Shown piece by piece: positions 9,600 to 21,574 of a stretch of DNA of 64,000 bases. Each line of letters opens with the position of its first letter. The first letter of the stretch is position 1. The DNA comes from Trichomonas vaginalis G3. Lineage: Eukaryota; Parabasalia; Trichomonadida; Trichomonadidae. The stretch is from contig NC_067203.1 of NCBI RefSeq assembly GCF_026262505.1, positions 806,001 to 870,000 on the forward strand, in the 5' to 3' direction. Under the pieces are notes generated by a model. The model saw only the letters and a program-made list of their open reading frames with translations, had not been told where the DNA came from and did no database searches. Made by a program: the position numbers and the translations under genes.

Positions 9600-10840
9600 A
9601 GGTCATTTAAGAAGTTCAAAGTGAAGCTGGCAAAGAGGTGGGGATTTTACTAACAGAGCGTGAAGTGAAAAAGGTTCATTGACAAAAATGTTGTTACATT
9701 CAAACAAAAAATAAACCTTACGACTACTTTTTACCAAATTTACTCCAACGCTTTCCTGACGCATACCAATTGACACTCTCATTCAAAGCAAAAAAGGAGG
9801 ACATAAACCATTCCTCATCTTCATAAATGTTAACACTCGATAAAGCATATGCCAATATCCAATGAAAAATAAAGGAACTCGTGAAAGTTTTAAGAGTTTT
9901 GCAGACGTTCGTGCAGGAACATAACCCAAGTAACTTAACATACAGACCAAGGACAGTGCATACCTCAGCAATGAAAATCACAGATTTTCTCATTAGCATA
10001 ACATAACTCACTACACTACTGAAGACCATAACCAATAACATACTCGGCATCATGAAACCGCTTCATAAAGGACTCTCAGAGATTTAAACAAGAGCGAGAC
10101 TTTACCGAGAAACAATGAACATTTTCATCGAAGTATATTAATTCCTCAACAACATTCTACAAACAGGACATACACCAAATTCAATGAACAACAACAAGGA
10201 AGAAAAGTATATACAAAAGAAACGAAGCCAAACACAAAAAATATCAGAAATTCAACACAATTTACCCTCATTTCCTGGTTACAAAAGTTACGTCGTGTAG
10301 TTTTGACGACAAACCGTTGACAAAGAAACGTTAAGGTTAAGTAGAAACTATTATATCATAGACTCTAGCAATGTAATGGATAATCTTATAAAAGCTGCTT
10401 GACGACTCCATAGCTTTTACCCTCGTCAGAAATTAGTTGAAAGAGTAATGGCAAACTTGCTGAAACCATTGACGAAGCCAAAGCTGAGGAGTGGTTATTG
10501 AAAATACTTGGTTATAACATAAACGATTGACACTTATAAAGTAAGATTATTGAGGAGGTGTTTGAAGATGTTATACCCATCTAGAACTTGGAGAGTCAAA
10601 GCCAACTTCATTTTGGGACATTAGAGTGGGAGTACTGGAACAGACAAAAATTAAGCCAGGAAGAATAAGGAAAATTCTTCTAAACTTTTTCATAGATCGT
10701 AAATCAGACCATGAATGAAGAACAGGTCATGATATCATTAATTAGCCATTTATTTTTGTATACAATTTTACAACCAAAACCGGTAATGTTAAGGTAGAAG
10801 GTTAGATCTAACTCATTTCTAACCTCATTCTAAACCTCCT
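9600..10840. other. Eroded stretch without recognisable gene
   Basis: No frame here gives a convincing protein. A 109-residue minus-strand frame (9724-10053) ends in a basic, aromatic stretch (NWYASGKRWSKFGKK) but is otherwise hydrophobic low-complexity, and I do not call it. The plus strand near 10430-10720 has gene-like composition. This is probably old coding sequence of Polinton A; the missing integrase could be hidden here, but I see no motif for it. Confidence 0.5.
10799..10812. repeat. Internal copy of the TIR palindrome GGTTAGATCTAAC
   Basis: The palindrome core GTTAGATCTAAC occurs near the inner edge of both TIRs (1943-1955 and 22369-22382), here, and in altered form at 12471-12495. 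It may mark module borders or bind a dimeric protein. Confidence 0.6.
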
Positions 10841-10842
10841 TT

Positions 10843-10938
10843 GAATTTTGTATAAAAAAGCAACCCGCCGTTTTCCGCGGGTTGGTATATTCTTCACAAA
10901 ATGCTTGTTTTGAGGTCGAGCCATTTTTGGCTCCACCG
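10843..10938. repeat. Palindromic H repeat, copy in Polinton A
   Basis: About 95 bp: GAATTTTGTATAAAAAAGC, a GC-rich palindrome around CCGCGGG, GGTATATTCTTCACAAAATG, and a second small hairpin GAGCCATTTTTGGCTC. The same unit recurs eight times in the right-arm accessory island (51668-53443). Confidence 0.85.
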
Positions 10939-11027
10939 TATTTTTAAACCAAACTCGTTCATTTTGTGCTGAAATAAAATAAAGGTAGTCCCACCAAAAA
11001 ATATTTTTTTATTTTTATTGTAAGAAC

Positions 11028-11745
11028 ATGTTAGCAACAACAGCACCAAACTCGTTAGTCATGAATCCAACATCTATGTTAGTAGAGATGAAAAGCTTCA
11101 TTCCTTCTTCATATACTTTCGAAACAGAAATCCAGAAGATAAAGCAAGAACTTCTCCAAGGAGATCTAAACTGTAGTGCGAAAGATGAAACAAATGACAG
11201 TTATTCTTTATGAAATGCAGGATATTATTGCACCATCTACCTAAAACTTCCTGAAATCCAACAACAAAGCTTACTATTCCAGAATTCGATGAATAGAAGT
11301 TCAAAGCGCAACTGACTTTCAGTAGAAATAAAGAAGTTCATACGAAAAGGAAACTATGAGTTTTCTTTTGGATTTCATTGCAAAACAATAGGTTATGGAC
11401 AAAGATTGCAAGACATTGGTATATAGGAATTTTCTGACATTATATTAAAATTCTGAAGGAATTTAAGACCTACCGGACAACTTTGTTTCGTTAGCTGCAA
11501 ATGTGTATGGCAGATTCAAGAAGATAAAGATAGAATAGTAAGATATGGAATAACAGATTAAAAACCAACTTGGCTTCAGATTTAAAAAAAACCATTGACG
11601 CCTTGGTTGTTTTAGCAGTAACGCGTTTCAAGAAATATTAACGGCAAAGTTGAACCACAATGTTCTAAATGTTTAAAGCCAGCAATGAGGAAAATAATAC
11701 TCCGTCAAAGAGATAGAACACGTATGAAGGAAACGGGACCTATCG
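11028..11745 (+). pseudogene. Eroded accessory gene, possible zinc-ribbon tail
   Basis: A start region (MLATTAPNSLVMNPTSMLVE) follows a leader (CCCACCAAAAAATATTTT) almost identical to that of the KilA-N gene at 51809, also downstream of an H repeat. The distal part contains a CxxC stretch (CSKCLKPAMRK) with basic residues, like a zinc ribbon. Too broken to assign. Likely an accessory DNA-binding regulator, by position and leader. Confidence 0.4.
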
Positions 11746-11763
11746 CATGACTTAAAGACAGAA

Positions 11764-12404
11764 ATGTCAAACAATGAGTTTGAAACAGTTGGAAAGATAG
11801 GAACAATGACACCAAAGTGGTTTTAGAATAGGTTGATTTAAACGTAGAATACCAAAGAAATACAACAAAAATATTCTTTGTCAGACATTTTATCTCCATC
11901 TGGAAAGAAAAAGCAAAGGACTGGGTTAGAATTGCTTCTACTTTCCGCAGAAAATTTTGACAAGAAATCCTTTGAGCTTATGATATCGTAAGATTCTTAT
12001 GGAACTAAGCATATCTTATAGACAAAAGTCTCTTATACCATAGTGTTTGTTTATGGATTGACCAGTTGTTGGATATAACTTCATAACATATGCGTTTATT
12101 CGACTCAGAAACTTGCAGTGAAGGCTTACTTTTTACATCGTTCAGAAACCGGAATGACTTCAAACACAAAAATTATTATAAGAAGGTAAGACATTATAAT
12201 ATAAACTCTAAGATATGACAGATACAGGTCAATAGGTCCAGAGTTGTGTTAGTTAAACGATAATGAGAGCTGCTGAAAACAAGAACTACTTCGAAAAGTT
12301 TGAGAAAATGTATGGTGCTCCCATAAAAGTAAAGAAACGTTTGAAGTAGATTGAGATAGATAACCTATAAAATATTTGACGAAGGTTCTTGAAAAATACA
12401 TGTA
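11764..12404 (+). pseudogene. GIY-YIG/T5orf172 regulator remnant (Polinton A)
   Basis: Nucleotide-level match to the family B regulator genes at 29168-29779 and 53977-54588, clear over the start, the middle and the end. Compared with those it is peppered with small insertions, far more than the rest of the element, and is broken in many places. Its presence in a different Polinton family shows the regulator module moves between families. Confidence 0.75.
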
Positions 12405-12470
12405 AAAATAACGTTTACCATTGTTAAAACGCTTATTAAAATAAACTGGGTAGAAAAGAGGTAGATGACA

Positions 12471-12495
12471 GGTTAGATCTGAGATCTATCTAACC
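12471..12495. repeat. Variant of the GGTTAGATCTAACC palindrome
   Basis: GGTTAGATCT is followed by GAGATCTATCTAACC, an expanded form of the palindrome in both TIRs. Together with the copy at 10799 it brackets the GIY-YIG remnant. Confidence 0.45.
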
Positions 12496-12625
12496 CTTAA
12501 AATATTATTTTTTGAATTCTAGCATCACAATTTCATTGAAGTTTCTCTTAAGGATTAGAAAAAAAGTTATAAGTTAGTTTTATTTTTGATTTATTTTTAG
12601 TCCTGTATATATATGTGAAACAGTA

Positions 12626-13490
12626 ATGTCAAACAACCGTTCTGAGAACACAACAACAGTTATAGGTTCCATGAAGCTAATAAATGAAGAATATGAGTGG
12701 TCAGTTTAACAAACAACTCCGTCTCACTCGTTCGGATCAAAGACGATATGTAACAAATGCAAAGTATTTTAATGCTCTTCGTTCTACAAGCAAATTATCA
12801 TTGGTTTTGAAAACAACAGACAAAGAACTTTATAAAGCAATCCTTCCTCATATATTTTCTTCCTCGGAAAACGAGGGACAGAGATTCCATCGAAAATCGC
12901 AAGAAATGGCTCCTTGTTTTGAAAAGGAGATTTATGTTCATACGACTTTTATAAATCGCCGTAGCAATGTGGGCTTTCACCTCGTTATGCTTGTTATATT
13001 TTCATGATCGTTAGATGAATTCATAGACAACGCAACGGTGGGGAGAAGGGATTTGGGGGAGAAGAAACTTTCAAGCAAAAGATGAAGTCATTGAATCCAA
13101 AGACAAAAAGCATTAACAGAAAAGTAATCACCCGTTCGGTACCAAAAAGGAAAGAAAAGAGTTAATAAGTTTTAATGATGATAGTATACTGGAAGAGTTG
13201 AGAAAGAAAGAGATAGAAGATATGGTTATGTTGCATTTAGTCAAGAAGAAACAACAAAAAGCTTTTAGTGACCTTGCGGTACATGATTTACAAGATCTGA
13301 CAGAAACTAGTTCTCTCGTGAAAACTTACCGATTTCAATGACACCGAATTGACAAATAAAGGAAATTTGTCAAAAATACTCCTTCCTCAAAACACACTAT
13401 GGAATCATCAAAGGGTTGCACCAATAACTTGTTACATTACAAAGAAGACTTACATTACTGAAGGAAAAAAATAACAGAACATATTTCGGA
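12626..13490 (+). pseudogene. KilA-N regulator remnant (Polinton A)
   Basis: Matches the family B KilA-N genes (28252-29079 and 54676-55536) at the nucleotide level at both ends; the central loop region differs, as it also does between the two B copies. It follows the GIY-YIG remnant just as in BR (inverted in BL). KilA-N is a DNA-binding domain common in large DNA viruses and their relatives. Broken in many places. Confidence 0.75.
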
Positions 13491-13829
13491 CAACGTTCAA
13501 AGAAGGAAGAATAAAAAAATCTAAGCTAATTTTTATTTGTTTTATAATAATATTTATCTCATATGAAAGAACATGAATTATAGAATATTCGAACTCATGA
13601 CATAAGAAGAGAACGAAACAACTTGTAAAAGGTATTATGCAAAATTTCTGAGACATACAAAAGATTTAAACAATCATCTAAATGCTTCTAAAGATTATGC
13701 AAAATTTCTGAAAGGTATAATATAAAGCTTATGAAAAAGCGTATTGAAAAAGTTTTATACATTGGGGAATTGTTGTGTAAAATATCGATATGAAGGATAA
13801 CCCAAAAATATTATTTTTGCTTTAAATAG
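13491..13829. other. AT-rich eroded stretch, nothing assigned
   Basis: Contains a direct repeat around ATTATGCAAAATTTCTGA (near 13636 and 13695). No convincing reading frame. A T/A-rich leader follows near 13800. Confidence 0.4.
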
Positions 13830-14310
13830 CTTCAGGTCTATTTTCTTCAACCATTCACTTTTCTTCGTCAATGTCAATAGAAGGCTCTTCAACCTTTGGT
13901 AAGAATTTCTGTATAACATCTTGTTCGTTATTGTTCTTCAAGAGATGAAGGATAATATTTCACATTATTGTTTTCACCCTTTATATTCTTTTCTGTTCGG
14001 GAAAGATTTAAAAGCAATACTGAGAAGTTCAACTTAGAGTTCTTTATAAACAGTTTATAGTGTGTTATCTTTGACATTGACGAAGAAACTCTTTTGTTCA
14101 AAACTACTGCTAACTCTTGTGAAGTATAAACGTTTGCGGTCAATGACAATAGCTAATGGTCTGGACATACTGACCAAACTTAGATTCTTTCACAAATCTT
14201 CTTGTTAAAGATAACATTGACGTTTTTGAAGCATTAATTGAACTCATTCTTGATGACAGTAGCAGAGAGCCATTGTATGAAAAGAACTTGCAATCTCATG
14301 TTGTTTCATT
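13830..14310 (-). pseudogene. Eroded unknown gene, possible DNA-binding protein
   Basis: The minus strand gives a gene-like stretch from an ATG at 14310, containing YTSQELAVVLNKRVSSSMSK and THYKLFIKNSKLN, which looks like a helix-turn-helix with basic residues. The far end is acidic. It is broken in several places and I do not recognise a family. Confidence 0.35.
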
Positions 14311-14397
14311 AAAATAAAAAGTTCGAAATATTTTAAAACTAGCCTTAAAAAATCTAATCTTAATTTTTTCAAAAAATATTTTTATTTCCTACTAAAG

Positions 14398-15290
14398 ATG
14401 TATCGGAAGTTGTCTAAGTTAGAACACTCGGAAATAAAACAACTTCTTACAGAAGCTAACATAGATGTTGCAAAGCATTACGCAACAAACAAAAGGCACT
14501 CGCTGACTTCATTAAAGACTTATAATGGTGCAATAAGTTATGATAGAATTCATAAGTTTCAATAAAGCCGCAACGCGGCGAGGACGAAGTCCATGCAATA
14601 TGCATTTCCTTTAAATGACATTGCTATTGACTTATATCATAGACGTTCAGTACCTCATGGAAGTAAGAAGAGAAATGTTTGACATAACAAATGCGAACGT
14701 TGGCTGAAACAAGAAGAGCTGACCACATGAAGTAAGAAGAGAAATGTTTGACATAACAAATGCAAACGTTGGTGAAACACGAAAGAGAGATGACACACTG
14801 AAACAACAGAGAAGAGAGATGTTAAAGTGCTATAGAACAAGTTCGCAAAGCTAACGATGTCATTCGTTCCATTGACGACAACACCAAAAGAAGGTGAGAG
14901 ATGGTTAAAGAAAGATGAAGAGAAATAGAAGAGAAATGTGAAGTCAGGCAATAGACTCATTACTTTACACGAAGCTTTAGATAACCAAACAGAGACTACT
15001 TACACAAACATTTTGGTAAGGTTTTCATGAGACTCTTAGAGAAGATTAAAATAAACTCCCAAACAAAGATTGGATGGTATGTTATAAACTTGGTGGAAAG
15101 TATGAATGTTCTACTGTTAAACTCAATAATATTGGAACCATTACACATCAGCTCTTGAAGGAGAACTTTAATCAGAGATAGAAGCAAATGCTGCAGGTAT
15201 GTTGAAATGCACTATGACTTCTTCTTGACAAACATAAAGAATCTTACCGAAATAAAGATGATGATGTTAACAGAATATAAGGCTTAACGA
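14398..15290 (+). pseudogene. Eroded unknown gene(s) before the polymerase, with internal duplication
   Basis: A gene-like start (MYRKLSKLEHSEIKQLLTE) is followed by a duplicated block: about 46 bp containing AGAAATGTTTGACATAACAA occur at 14662-14709 and again at 14731-14776. Further gene-like sequence near 15050 reads NKDWMVCYKLGGKYE. No family recognised; many breaks. Confidence 0.4.
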
Positions 15291-15296
15291 TGTCAG

Positions 15297-18234
15297 ATGT
15301 TAAAGAAAGGCAAACCAAAAAAGAGACCATATAGAGATGAAAGCACACTGACAAATGACAAAGCCATTTTGGAAGCTCTTAAGCAAACAGGAAACCCAGC
15401 ACTTATAGAAAGCTTTTGGAAAGATAATGGTGAAAAGAAGTTTTATAAGAAGAGAAGCGGGCAGTTCTGGAAGTATCTTTGCACATTACCTATAAATCTT
15501 GAACGCTACCAAATCTTCAATGAACTGAACAAAAGAACTGCAACACTTATGACAGAAGATAACTGCTTCGTTTATGCTTGCATTCAGGCTGGAGTAAATG
15601 AAGAAACTATTGACCACATGAGAGAAGTCATTCGTGTTAGAGACTTTCCTCAAAGTAAAGTACAAGAAATTTCTGACGCAACAGGTATAGCATTTAATGT
15701 TACCATTGGTTACTTCAATGACTCAAGACATAATGAAATAAAGAGATATATACCAAAAGAATGTGAAACTGTCGAACTATTGACTTACTTCTTGTTGAAG
15801 ACCACTACATGCTAAATGAAAGATTCCAATGACAACATATTTCATTCGCAACTATATAGAAATCTTGAAGAGTGTGGTGGAATGAACATTGAAAACAGAT
15901 GAAATATATACAAAGAGAGAGATAAATATGTAGTTCGCATGGATAGAACTACACCGCTATGGGATGTTATGAAAACATTGTGGGAGTGCAAATATTTTGA
16001 ACCTATTTCTTATGGAGAACTTTTCACATATACGACTGACTTATATAAACAGAACCTTGCACCATTTAAAGATTTGACATATGCTCCAAAGTATTGTGTA
16101 CAACTGAAGAAGAAAGCAGAGTCAAAAGAAGTAAATAAAGCTAAATGTAAGTTCATACCTGAGCACGTTTTCTTTGCTGACTTTGAGTGTAGTACGGATG
16201 GCTTTCATAAAGCTTTTAACATCTGTTATGACAGTGAAGATGGTTCAGTGAGTGAAAGCATTTGGGGTCAAAACTGTGCAACAGAATTTTTGGAGCGACT
16301 TCCTGACAAGAGTTTAATATATTTCCATAACCTCAGTTATGATATAAACTTCATCTTAAGACACATGACAGAAGTGAAAGGAACTCCCATCATTAAAGGT
16401 TCACGAACAATGCAAATAACTGGTTTATATAAAGGACGGGCAATTATTATAAAAGACTCTTACAGTGTTATAAATAAGAAGCTTAAACTATTTCCTGCTA
16501 TGTTTAACTTACAAACAGGACCGAAAGAAGTATTTCCATATAACTACTACAGCAGTGTTTTGTTAGCAAATGACAACAGAACTGGTGTCATTTCTGAAGC
16601 ATGTAAGTTTATCCATGATGCAGATACATTTATGAAGAACATAGATTCCATCAAAGGTTGCAGAATAGATGAAACCACTTCGACTTAGAAAAATATAGCA
16701 CGTTTTACTGCAAACAAGATGTAAGAATTTTAAGAGAAGGTTTTGTAAAGTTCCGCAATGACTTATTGAAAGAGTTTGATTTAAACGTTTATGACTACGT
16801 TAGTATTTGTTCTATTGCTAACAAATTGTTTGAGAACAGAGTATACTTCCCGAATGGAAATCTTTATGACCTCTCAAATAAACCAAGAGAATTTATTTCG
16901 AGATGCATTCAAGGTGGAAGATGTATGTTGTCAGATAACATGAAACAAAAGACGAAAAGAAACTCATTGCTGACTTCGACGCTGTTTCATTATATCCTTC
17001 AGCTATAGCAAGACTTTATACTTTAGAAGGTATTCCAAAAGTATTGAAGGAAGAAATGTTAAGCACAGAGTATCTCATGAGACATTTATTCGATGACGAC
17101 CAAAAGGAACCCATTGGTGAAAAGTTTATGTCTGGCTTCTTTGTTCTCATTAAGATAACAGAGATTGGTATACCCAGACACTTTCATTTAATAGTTTGCG
17201 ACCCTGAACTAAATCCAGAACTTAACGTTCCAAGAAGTTCAAACACTTGCTGTCTCATGTATGTTGACCATATAACATTACAAGACCTCATAAAATATCA
17301 AGGTGTCAAATGTGAAGTGTTGCAAGGATACTATTACGATGGAAACAGAGATATGAGAATAAGAGATGAAGTAAAGAAGTTGTTTGAGTTAAGGTTAAAG
17401 TATAAGAAAGAAGAAAACCCCTTACAAGAAATTATAAAACTCATTCTGAACAGCATTTATGGCAAAACTATTCTATCTCCTATTGAGTCAAAAATAACCA
17501 TAGTAGATGACAAAGATGCTATAAGATATGCTATAAGAAATTACAACCATATAGTGAAGTTCGAAGGTTTGGATGGTTCAGATAAAACTATTTTCAAGCT
17601 AACGAAAAGCATTTGCAGACACTTTAACTTCTGTCCACTTGGTGTTAATATTCTGTCTATGTCAAAACGTATTATGAATGAAGTATTCTGTACTGCAGAG
17701 GACATGGGACTTCAAATCTTTTACCAGGACTGTGATAGCATGCATATTTTCAATGAAGACATCCCAAAGCTTGCAGCAGAGTTTAAGAAGAGATACGGTA
17801 GAGAACTTATAGGAAAGAACCTTGGTCAGTTCCATAGCGACTTTGCAGAAATAACACCTGGAAAACAAAGTTTAGCTTATAAAAGTATTTTCTGTGGAAA
17901 GAAGACCTACATAGACTTACTCACTAACGATTTAAATGAAGTTGCATTTCACTGCAGAATGAAAGGCGTGAAGCAAGATGTTATTGCTTTAACCGCTAAT
18001 GAAATGTTTCCTGAAGCTATACAATGCTATTACAATGAAGATAAGAACATTCACATACCTGTTGGAACATATGACAAAGACTCTGAGTTCAGTTTAATGA
18101 AACTTTACAAAGCACTTTATGACGGTCAAGAGATTGGATTTGACTTATGTAAGTCATGTCAACCTTGCTTTGCTGAAAAGTTTAACTTCTCAATAACGAC
18201 TAAAACAAGCTTTATTCGTAAGTTGAAGTTCTGA
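15297..18234 (+). pseudogene. Protein-primed B-family DNA polymerase remnant (Polinton A)
   Basis: Elongating enzyme for protein-primed replication from the TIR ends. In order: a basic N-terminal part; a module with DNCFVYACIQAG that resembles an OTU-like fold and also occurs in the family B polymerase (EPCILTCLRNSG); the 3'-5' exonuclease with Exo I (FFADFECST) and Exo II (YFHNLSYDINFI); palm motif A region near 16970-17020; motif B (LILNSIYGKT); and motif C (YQDCDSMHIF). The motif assignment is firm. It is broken in about three places; the final ORF of 396 residues is long and open. The OTU-like reading is inference. Confidence 0.88.
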
Positions 18235-18318
18235 GGTCATTTATTTTTGTCAGCAATGAGGTCATGAATGAGGTCATGAATGAGGTCATTTATTTTTGCA
18301 GAATGAGGTCATTCGTGA
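18232..18318. repeat. ATGAGGTCAT direct repeats between convergent genes
   Basis: Five copies of (A)ATGAGGTCAT, two of them followed by TTATTTTTG, fill most of the gap between the polymerase end and the convergent gene at 18379. They may act in 3'-end formation or as binding sites; neither can be decided from sequence. Confidence 0.7.
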
Positions 18319-18378
18319 TAAAAATAAAGCTAGCGTAGATTTTACAATACTGCGATGGTAGAGTTTAAGAGTTGTGCT

Positions 18379-19191
18379 TCAATGTAGAGACAGTCCTTGG
18401 AGGCAAGAACACTGGACATTTATGGTCATGAGTGGAGTAATGTCTATCCAAAACTCACGATTGAAGCCAGTTAATTTATAGTATTTAGGGTTAGGAAGTG
18501 GTGAAGTTCTTGTATGACCAATGAACTCATTTTCAACGCCTTTGGCTATATTAGAGTAAAGTATTGCTTGCTTTCTATCCCAAATGCCAGGTGTTACAAT
18601 CTTTGAAAATTCATTTTTCCTCGGAAGCATTGCATCATAATTGAAAACATTCTTAAAATCATCACTTGGTTCGGAGATTTGAAATCTTATACGTAATGGA
18701 TTTTCTTTCTTTTTAGCGACTTCATTGAATGGTGAGAATACAATGAATTGACAGTCATGAGTTCCATCTTCATTTTCATTAAATTCATAATGAAAGTCTA
18801 TAAGTTGTGGCTGACTACCTTCTTCTTTCAGTTGTGCAAGAAACTCACGTAAAGGCTGTAAAGTTTGTACTTCAATGTTGAACTTTTTCTCGAACATCTC
18901 ATTAAATGAAATCATACATTGTTGCAATGTTGTATCGTCTTTAAAGTATTTGTATATGTGAATGTTTTGGGCGCTTAAAGACTGTTCGTCATTTTCTATC
19001 TCGACTTGAAGTATAAAGTCAACCTTTCTGAAAGCACGTGTTATATACATAGATGTTATGCCAATGTACTTCTCTTCATTTATGTTCACAATCCAGTCTG
19101 TTGGAAACTTAAACGTTACTCTGTTCCCCTTTATTTTGACGTCAGGGTTTTCACTACTGAACGCAACAGTTAAAGGTATTTGTCTATACAT
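18379..19191 (-). CDS. Minor-capsid-type protein, member 2 (Polinton A)
   Basis: A 270-residue frame that reads whole. It has the early aromatic-proline-tryptophan segment (FKFPTDWIVNINEEKYIGI) and the late YSNIAKG and FWIDITP segments that align with the family B proteins at 39391 and 50555. Family A thus has two members of this family. Predicted mostly beta, with no signal or membrane segment. Minor capsid or penton is my best guess from size and copy pattern. The leader TTTTTATCCGAATTAAATG has the usual T-rich-then-TAAATG form. Confidence 0.65.
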   Translation of the reverse strand: MYRQIPLTVAFSSENPDVKIKGNRVTFKFPTDWIVNINEEKYIGITSMYITRAFRKVDFILQVEIENDEQSLSAQNIHIYKYFKDDTTLQQCMISFNEMFEKKFNIEVQTLQPLREFLAQLKEEGSQPQLIDFHYEFNENEDGTHDCQFIVFSPFNEVAKKKENPLRIRFQISEPSDDFKNVFNYDAMLPRKNEFSKIVTPGIWDRKQAILYSNIAKGVENEFIGHTRTSPLPNPKYYKLTGFNREFWIDITPLMTINVQCSCLQGLSLH

Positions 19192-19215
19192 TTAATTCGG
19201 ATAAAAATAAACCAT

Positions 19216-19480
19216 TTACTCTTTCTTTGCTTCAGCTTCTTTAGCTTTTGCTTCTTCTCTAGCTTTTTTCGCCAGCAAACGTGGGTTCTTCTGTCTTCCA
19301 GCAGCTAATGCAGCAGTTGTTTTTCACTAAGTTTTCTCTTTGGTCTCTCTGGCTTTTGTTCTTGTTTTTGTTCCTTCAGTTCGGATAAAATTTGCTCACG
19401 AATTTCTTTCTTCAATGCTTCAACATCTATGACCCCTTGGGTCTTGTCCGTAGGATTGTCTGAGTCATTTGACTGCAGAT
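19216..19480 (-). pseudogene. Charged, lysine/glutamate-rich protein remnant
   Basis: Reads as a highly charged helical protein (IDVEALKKEIREQILSELKE, later AKKAREEAKAKEAEAKKE). Probably a core or scaffold-like minor virion protein, by composition only. No clear start; broken in about one or two places. Divergent from the gene at 19514. Confidence 0.4.
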
Positions 19481-19513
19481 AAAAAACTAAATTAAAACTT
19501 TAACCGATGTAAA

Positions 19514-19940
19514 ATGAGCTTGTCAAAATCAGAGCGAGAGTCTATTATATTAAATGACGCAAGAGGAATACAACATCCTTTCTATTATGTAAGTCAGAGT
19601 AAAGATGGTAAAATATACGTAAGAAAAAGAAAGGTACCATTAGCGAATGCAGAGAGCGACAACATTAAGGTGCATGGCAAGGGTGAAGTCCACGAAGCCC
19701 ATATAAAACCTTCTGTTCAAACTGAACAAAGAACAAGAAGAAAAGAAGCCAGATGTACTTTCAATAACGAACCAAGAGCTTATTGCAAAGTTCGTGAATT
19801 TCATTGAAAACAAACCGAGTCAAAGAACCCTGACCCCAGTGAAAGAAGTTGAGACAAAAGAGAAATGTACAGTTCATTGAAAATGTCAAGAAACAACTTC
19901 CACCACGAATACCAAGAAGAAGAGTGAGAATAATGAAGTA
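19514..19940 (+). pseudogene. KDG-hairpin small protein remnant (Polinton A)
   Basis: N-terminal part reads SERESIILNDARGIQ, then a two-strand segment YYVSQSKDGKIYVRKRKVPL. The same short domain occurs in 22086-22328 (IHTMKDGRVQFRKIKQPL) and in the family B proteins at 36005 and 47733 (VTFHKNGTASISKKKQTL). The remainder is charged. Broken in one or two places. Lies directly upstream of the capsid gene. Confidence 0.5.
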
Positions 19941-19968
19941 AATAGATATTTTTATCTGAAGTAAATAC

Positions 19969-21484
19969 ATGCAGAACGAACAGTTAAACGAATTTACTCC
20001 AGCAGAGCATATTCATCAGATTCGCTCATATTTCGATATCATAGACAATGCAGTTCAAATTGGTGACACTAATAGAAAATATTCTGACGCAAAGATTCCA
20101 TCACAACCTGGAACTGCTAAAGATAACACATGGGTAACATTCAATCTCTCACCCTCCTGGTGAAAATATGTTGGACCTTACAATACATTCATTACGTATA
20201 AAATGGAAGGTCAATTTATTGTAGATAAAGAAATTGGTTCAGGTTCCAATAAAACAAACCCACCAGGATTTTGGATTGGTTTCGATGACGCTTTCTATGC
20301 AGTTGCTGGATATCAAATCCTTGCAAATGGTCGTATCGTATATTCTCAAGACAACGCAAGAGAAGAAGCATATATAACTTCAAAACTCACAAACTACCGA
20401 ACAAATAAAGAAAGTAGATGTTTTCTCAAAGACTCGACATGAAGATGTATGGAGTCATTCGGGAACATGCAGAACAGGACAAATTGTTAGCGGTCCAATT
20501 ACAGCAGGAAAATCATTTGATTTTAAGCTTCGTTTAAGAATTCCTGTTAGAAGATTCCTTCCATTAGAAGCTATTCGATTTATTCCAGCTTTTGCAGGAA
20601 ACATTCAGCTTAAAGTAAAGTTCAGTAGCGACGCCTTACAATGCACATCTATATCTGTAAATGATATCATTGCTTTCAATCCAACTCTTAAAGTTGCATT
20701 TGCTTCAGATTCAAATCCACCGACAAATAAATTTGTTCCATGGAATGAACCATTCACTATGATAACGAAGGCAGTAGAAGCTAGTGGAACAGTTACTATT
20801 ACAACTGTAACCCAGCAACTATTTCGAACAAAGATGGATTTTAATGAATGTTTCATTCATCCAAAGTCATTCTCTTTAGACCCTAACATTTATACAGAAC
20901 TTGTAGAACATTATACAAACGAGGCTTTATGTTTTCCTGTTAAAGTTATGGATTGGATTCCTATGGACGGTTCATTCTCAAAGAATACAGATAGTTCAAG
21001 TGCAACATTTACAGCAGCTTATACGCCTATTAATGTTAAAAGTATTTGGGCACTATTTAGAAAGAAAGACAACTATTATGTTAATTTTGAGAACCCTAAG
21101 TTTAAATATCTTCAGCTTTCCATGGGAGCTTATGGAAATATGCCTGCAGAACCTGAAAAATCATATGGACCTGTATTTTATGAAATGGTTGCGAACGCTT
21201 GCAATACAAACAATGATATGATAGGATTTAATGAAGATGTTATGAGGTCATTGGTGGATGATGGTAGTGTGGAACATAAATGGGATAGCTATGACAACAC
21301 ACATTTCTTATGTGGTTTTCCAACAGAAGTGGACTTTTGCTTCCACAAGGTCAAACATCTACTGCTGCCAATAACATACAAATTGTCTGTTAAAGGACCT
21401 ATTGAACTAGCAACTGAAAACGTACCAAAGCCACTTATTGGATTTATGAGGGATTGTTGCTCTTGCCATTCAGGTGCGTGCTAA
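19969..21484 (+). pseudogene. Major capsid protein remnant (Polinton A)
   Basis: Corresponds to the family B capsid: FWIGFDDAFYAVAGYQILA matches FYVGYQYAPEVFMGYKIYS in B, and LRLRIPVRRFLPLEAIRF matches the KLRVPLSSF region. The second half is beta-rich and ends with a CCSCHSGAC stretch. Total span fits a double-jelly-roll capsid of about 500 residues. Broken in about three places. It lies between the small KDG-hairpin gene and a proline-rich virion-type gene. Confidence 0.8.
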
Positions 21485-21574
21485 TGGCATCCCATAATAA
21501 GATTAGATGACTATAACTTAGCCACGGACGACAGTGAGGAATAAAGGATGAACGTTTATTTTTAAAGCTTATAA

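Noticed and set aside
9724-10053. 109-residue minus-strand hydrophobic frame as a membrane protein
   Set aside because: Only its last 20 residues look gene-like, and no homolog exists in family B. Kept as an unassigned stretch.
10843-10938. H repeats as rho-independent terminators
   Set aside because: The setting is eukaryotic, one copy is coding, and copies lie both upstream and downstream of genes in both orientations.
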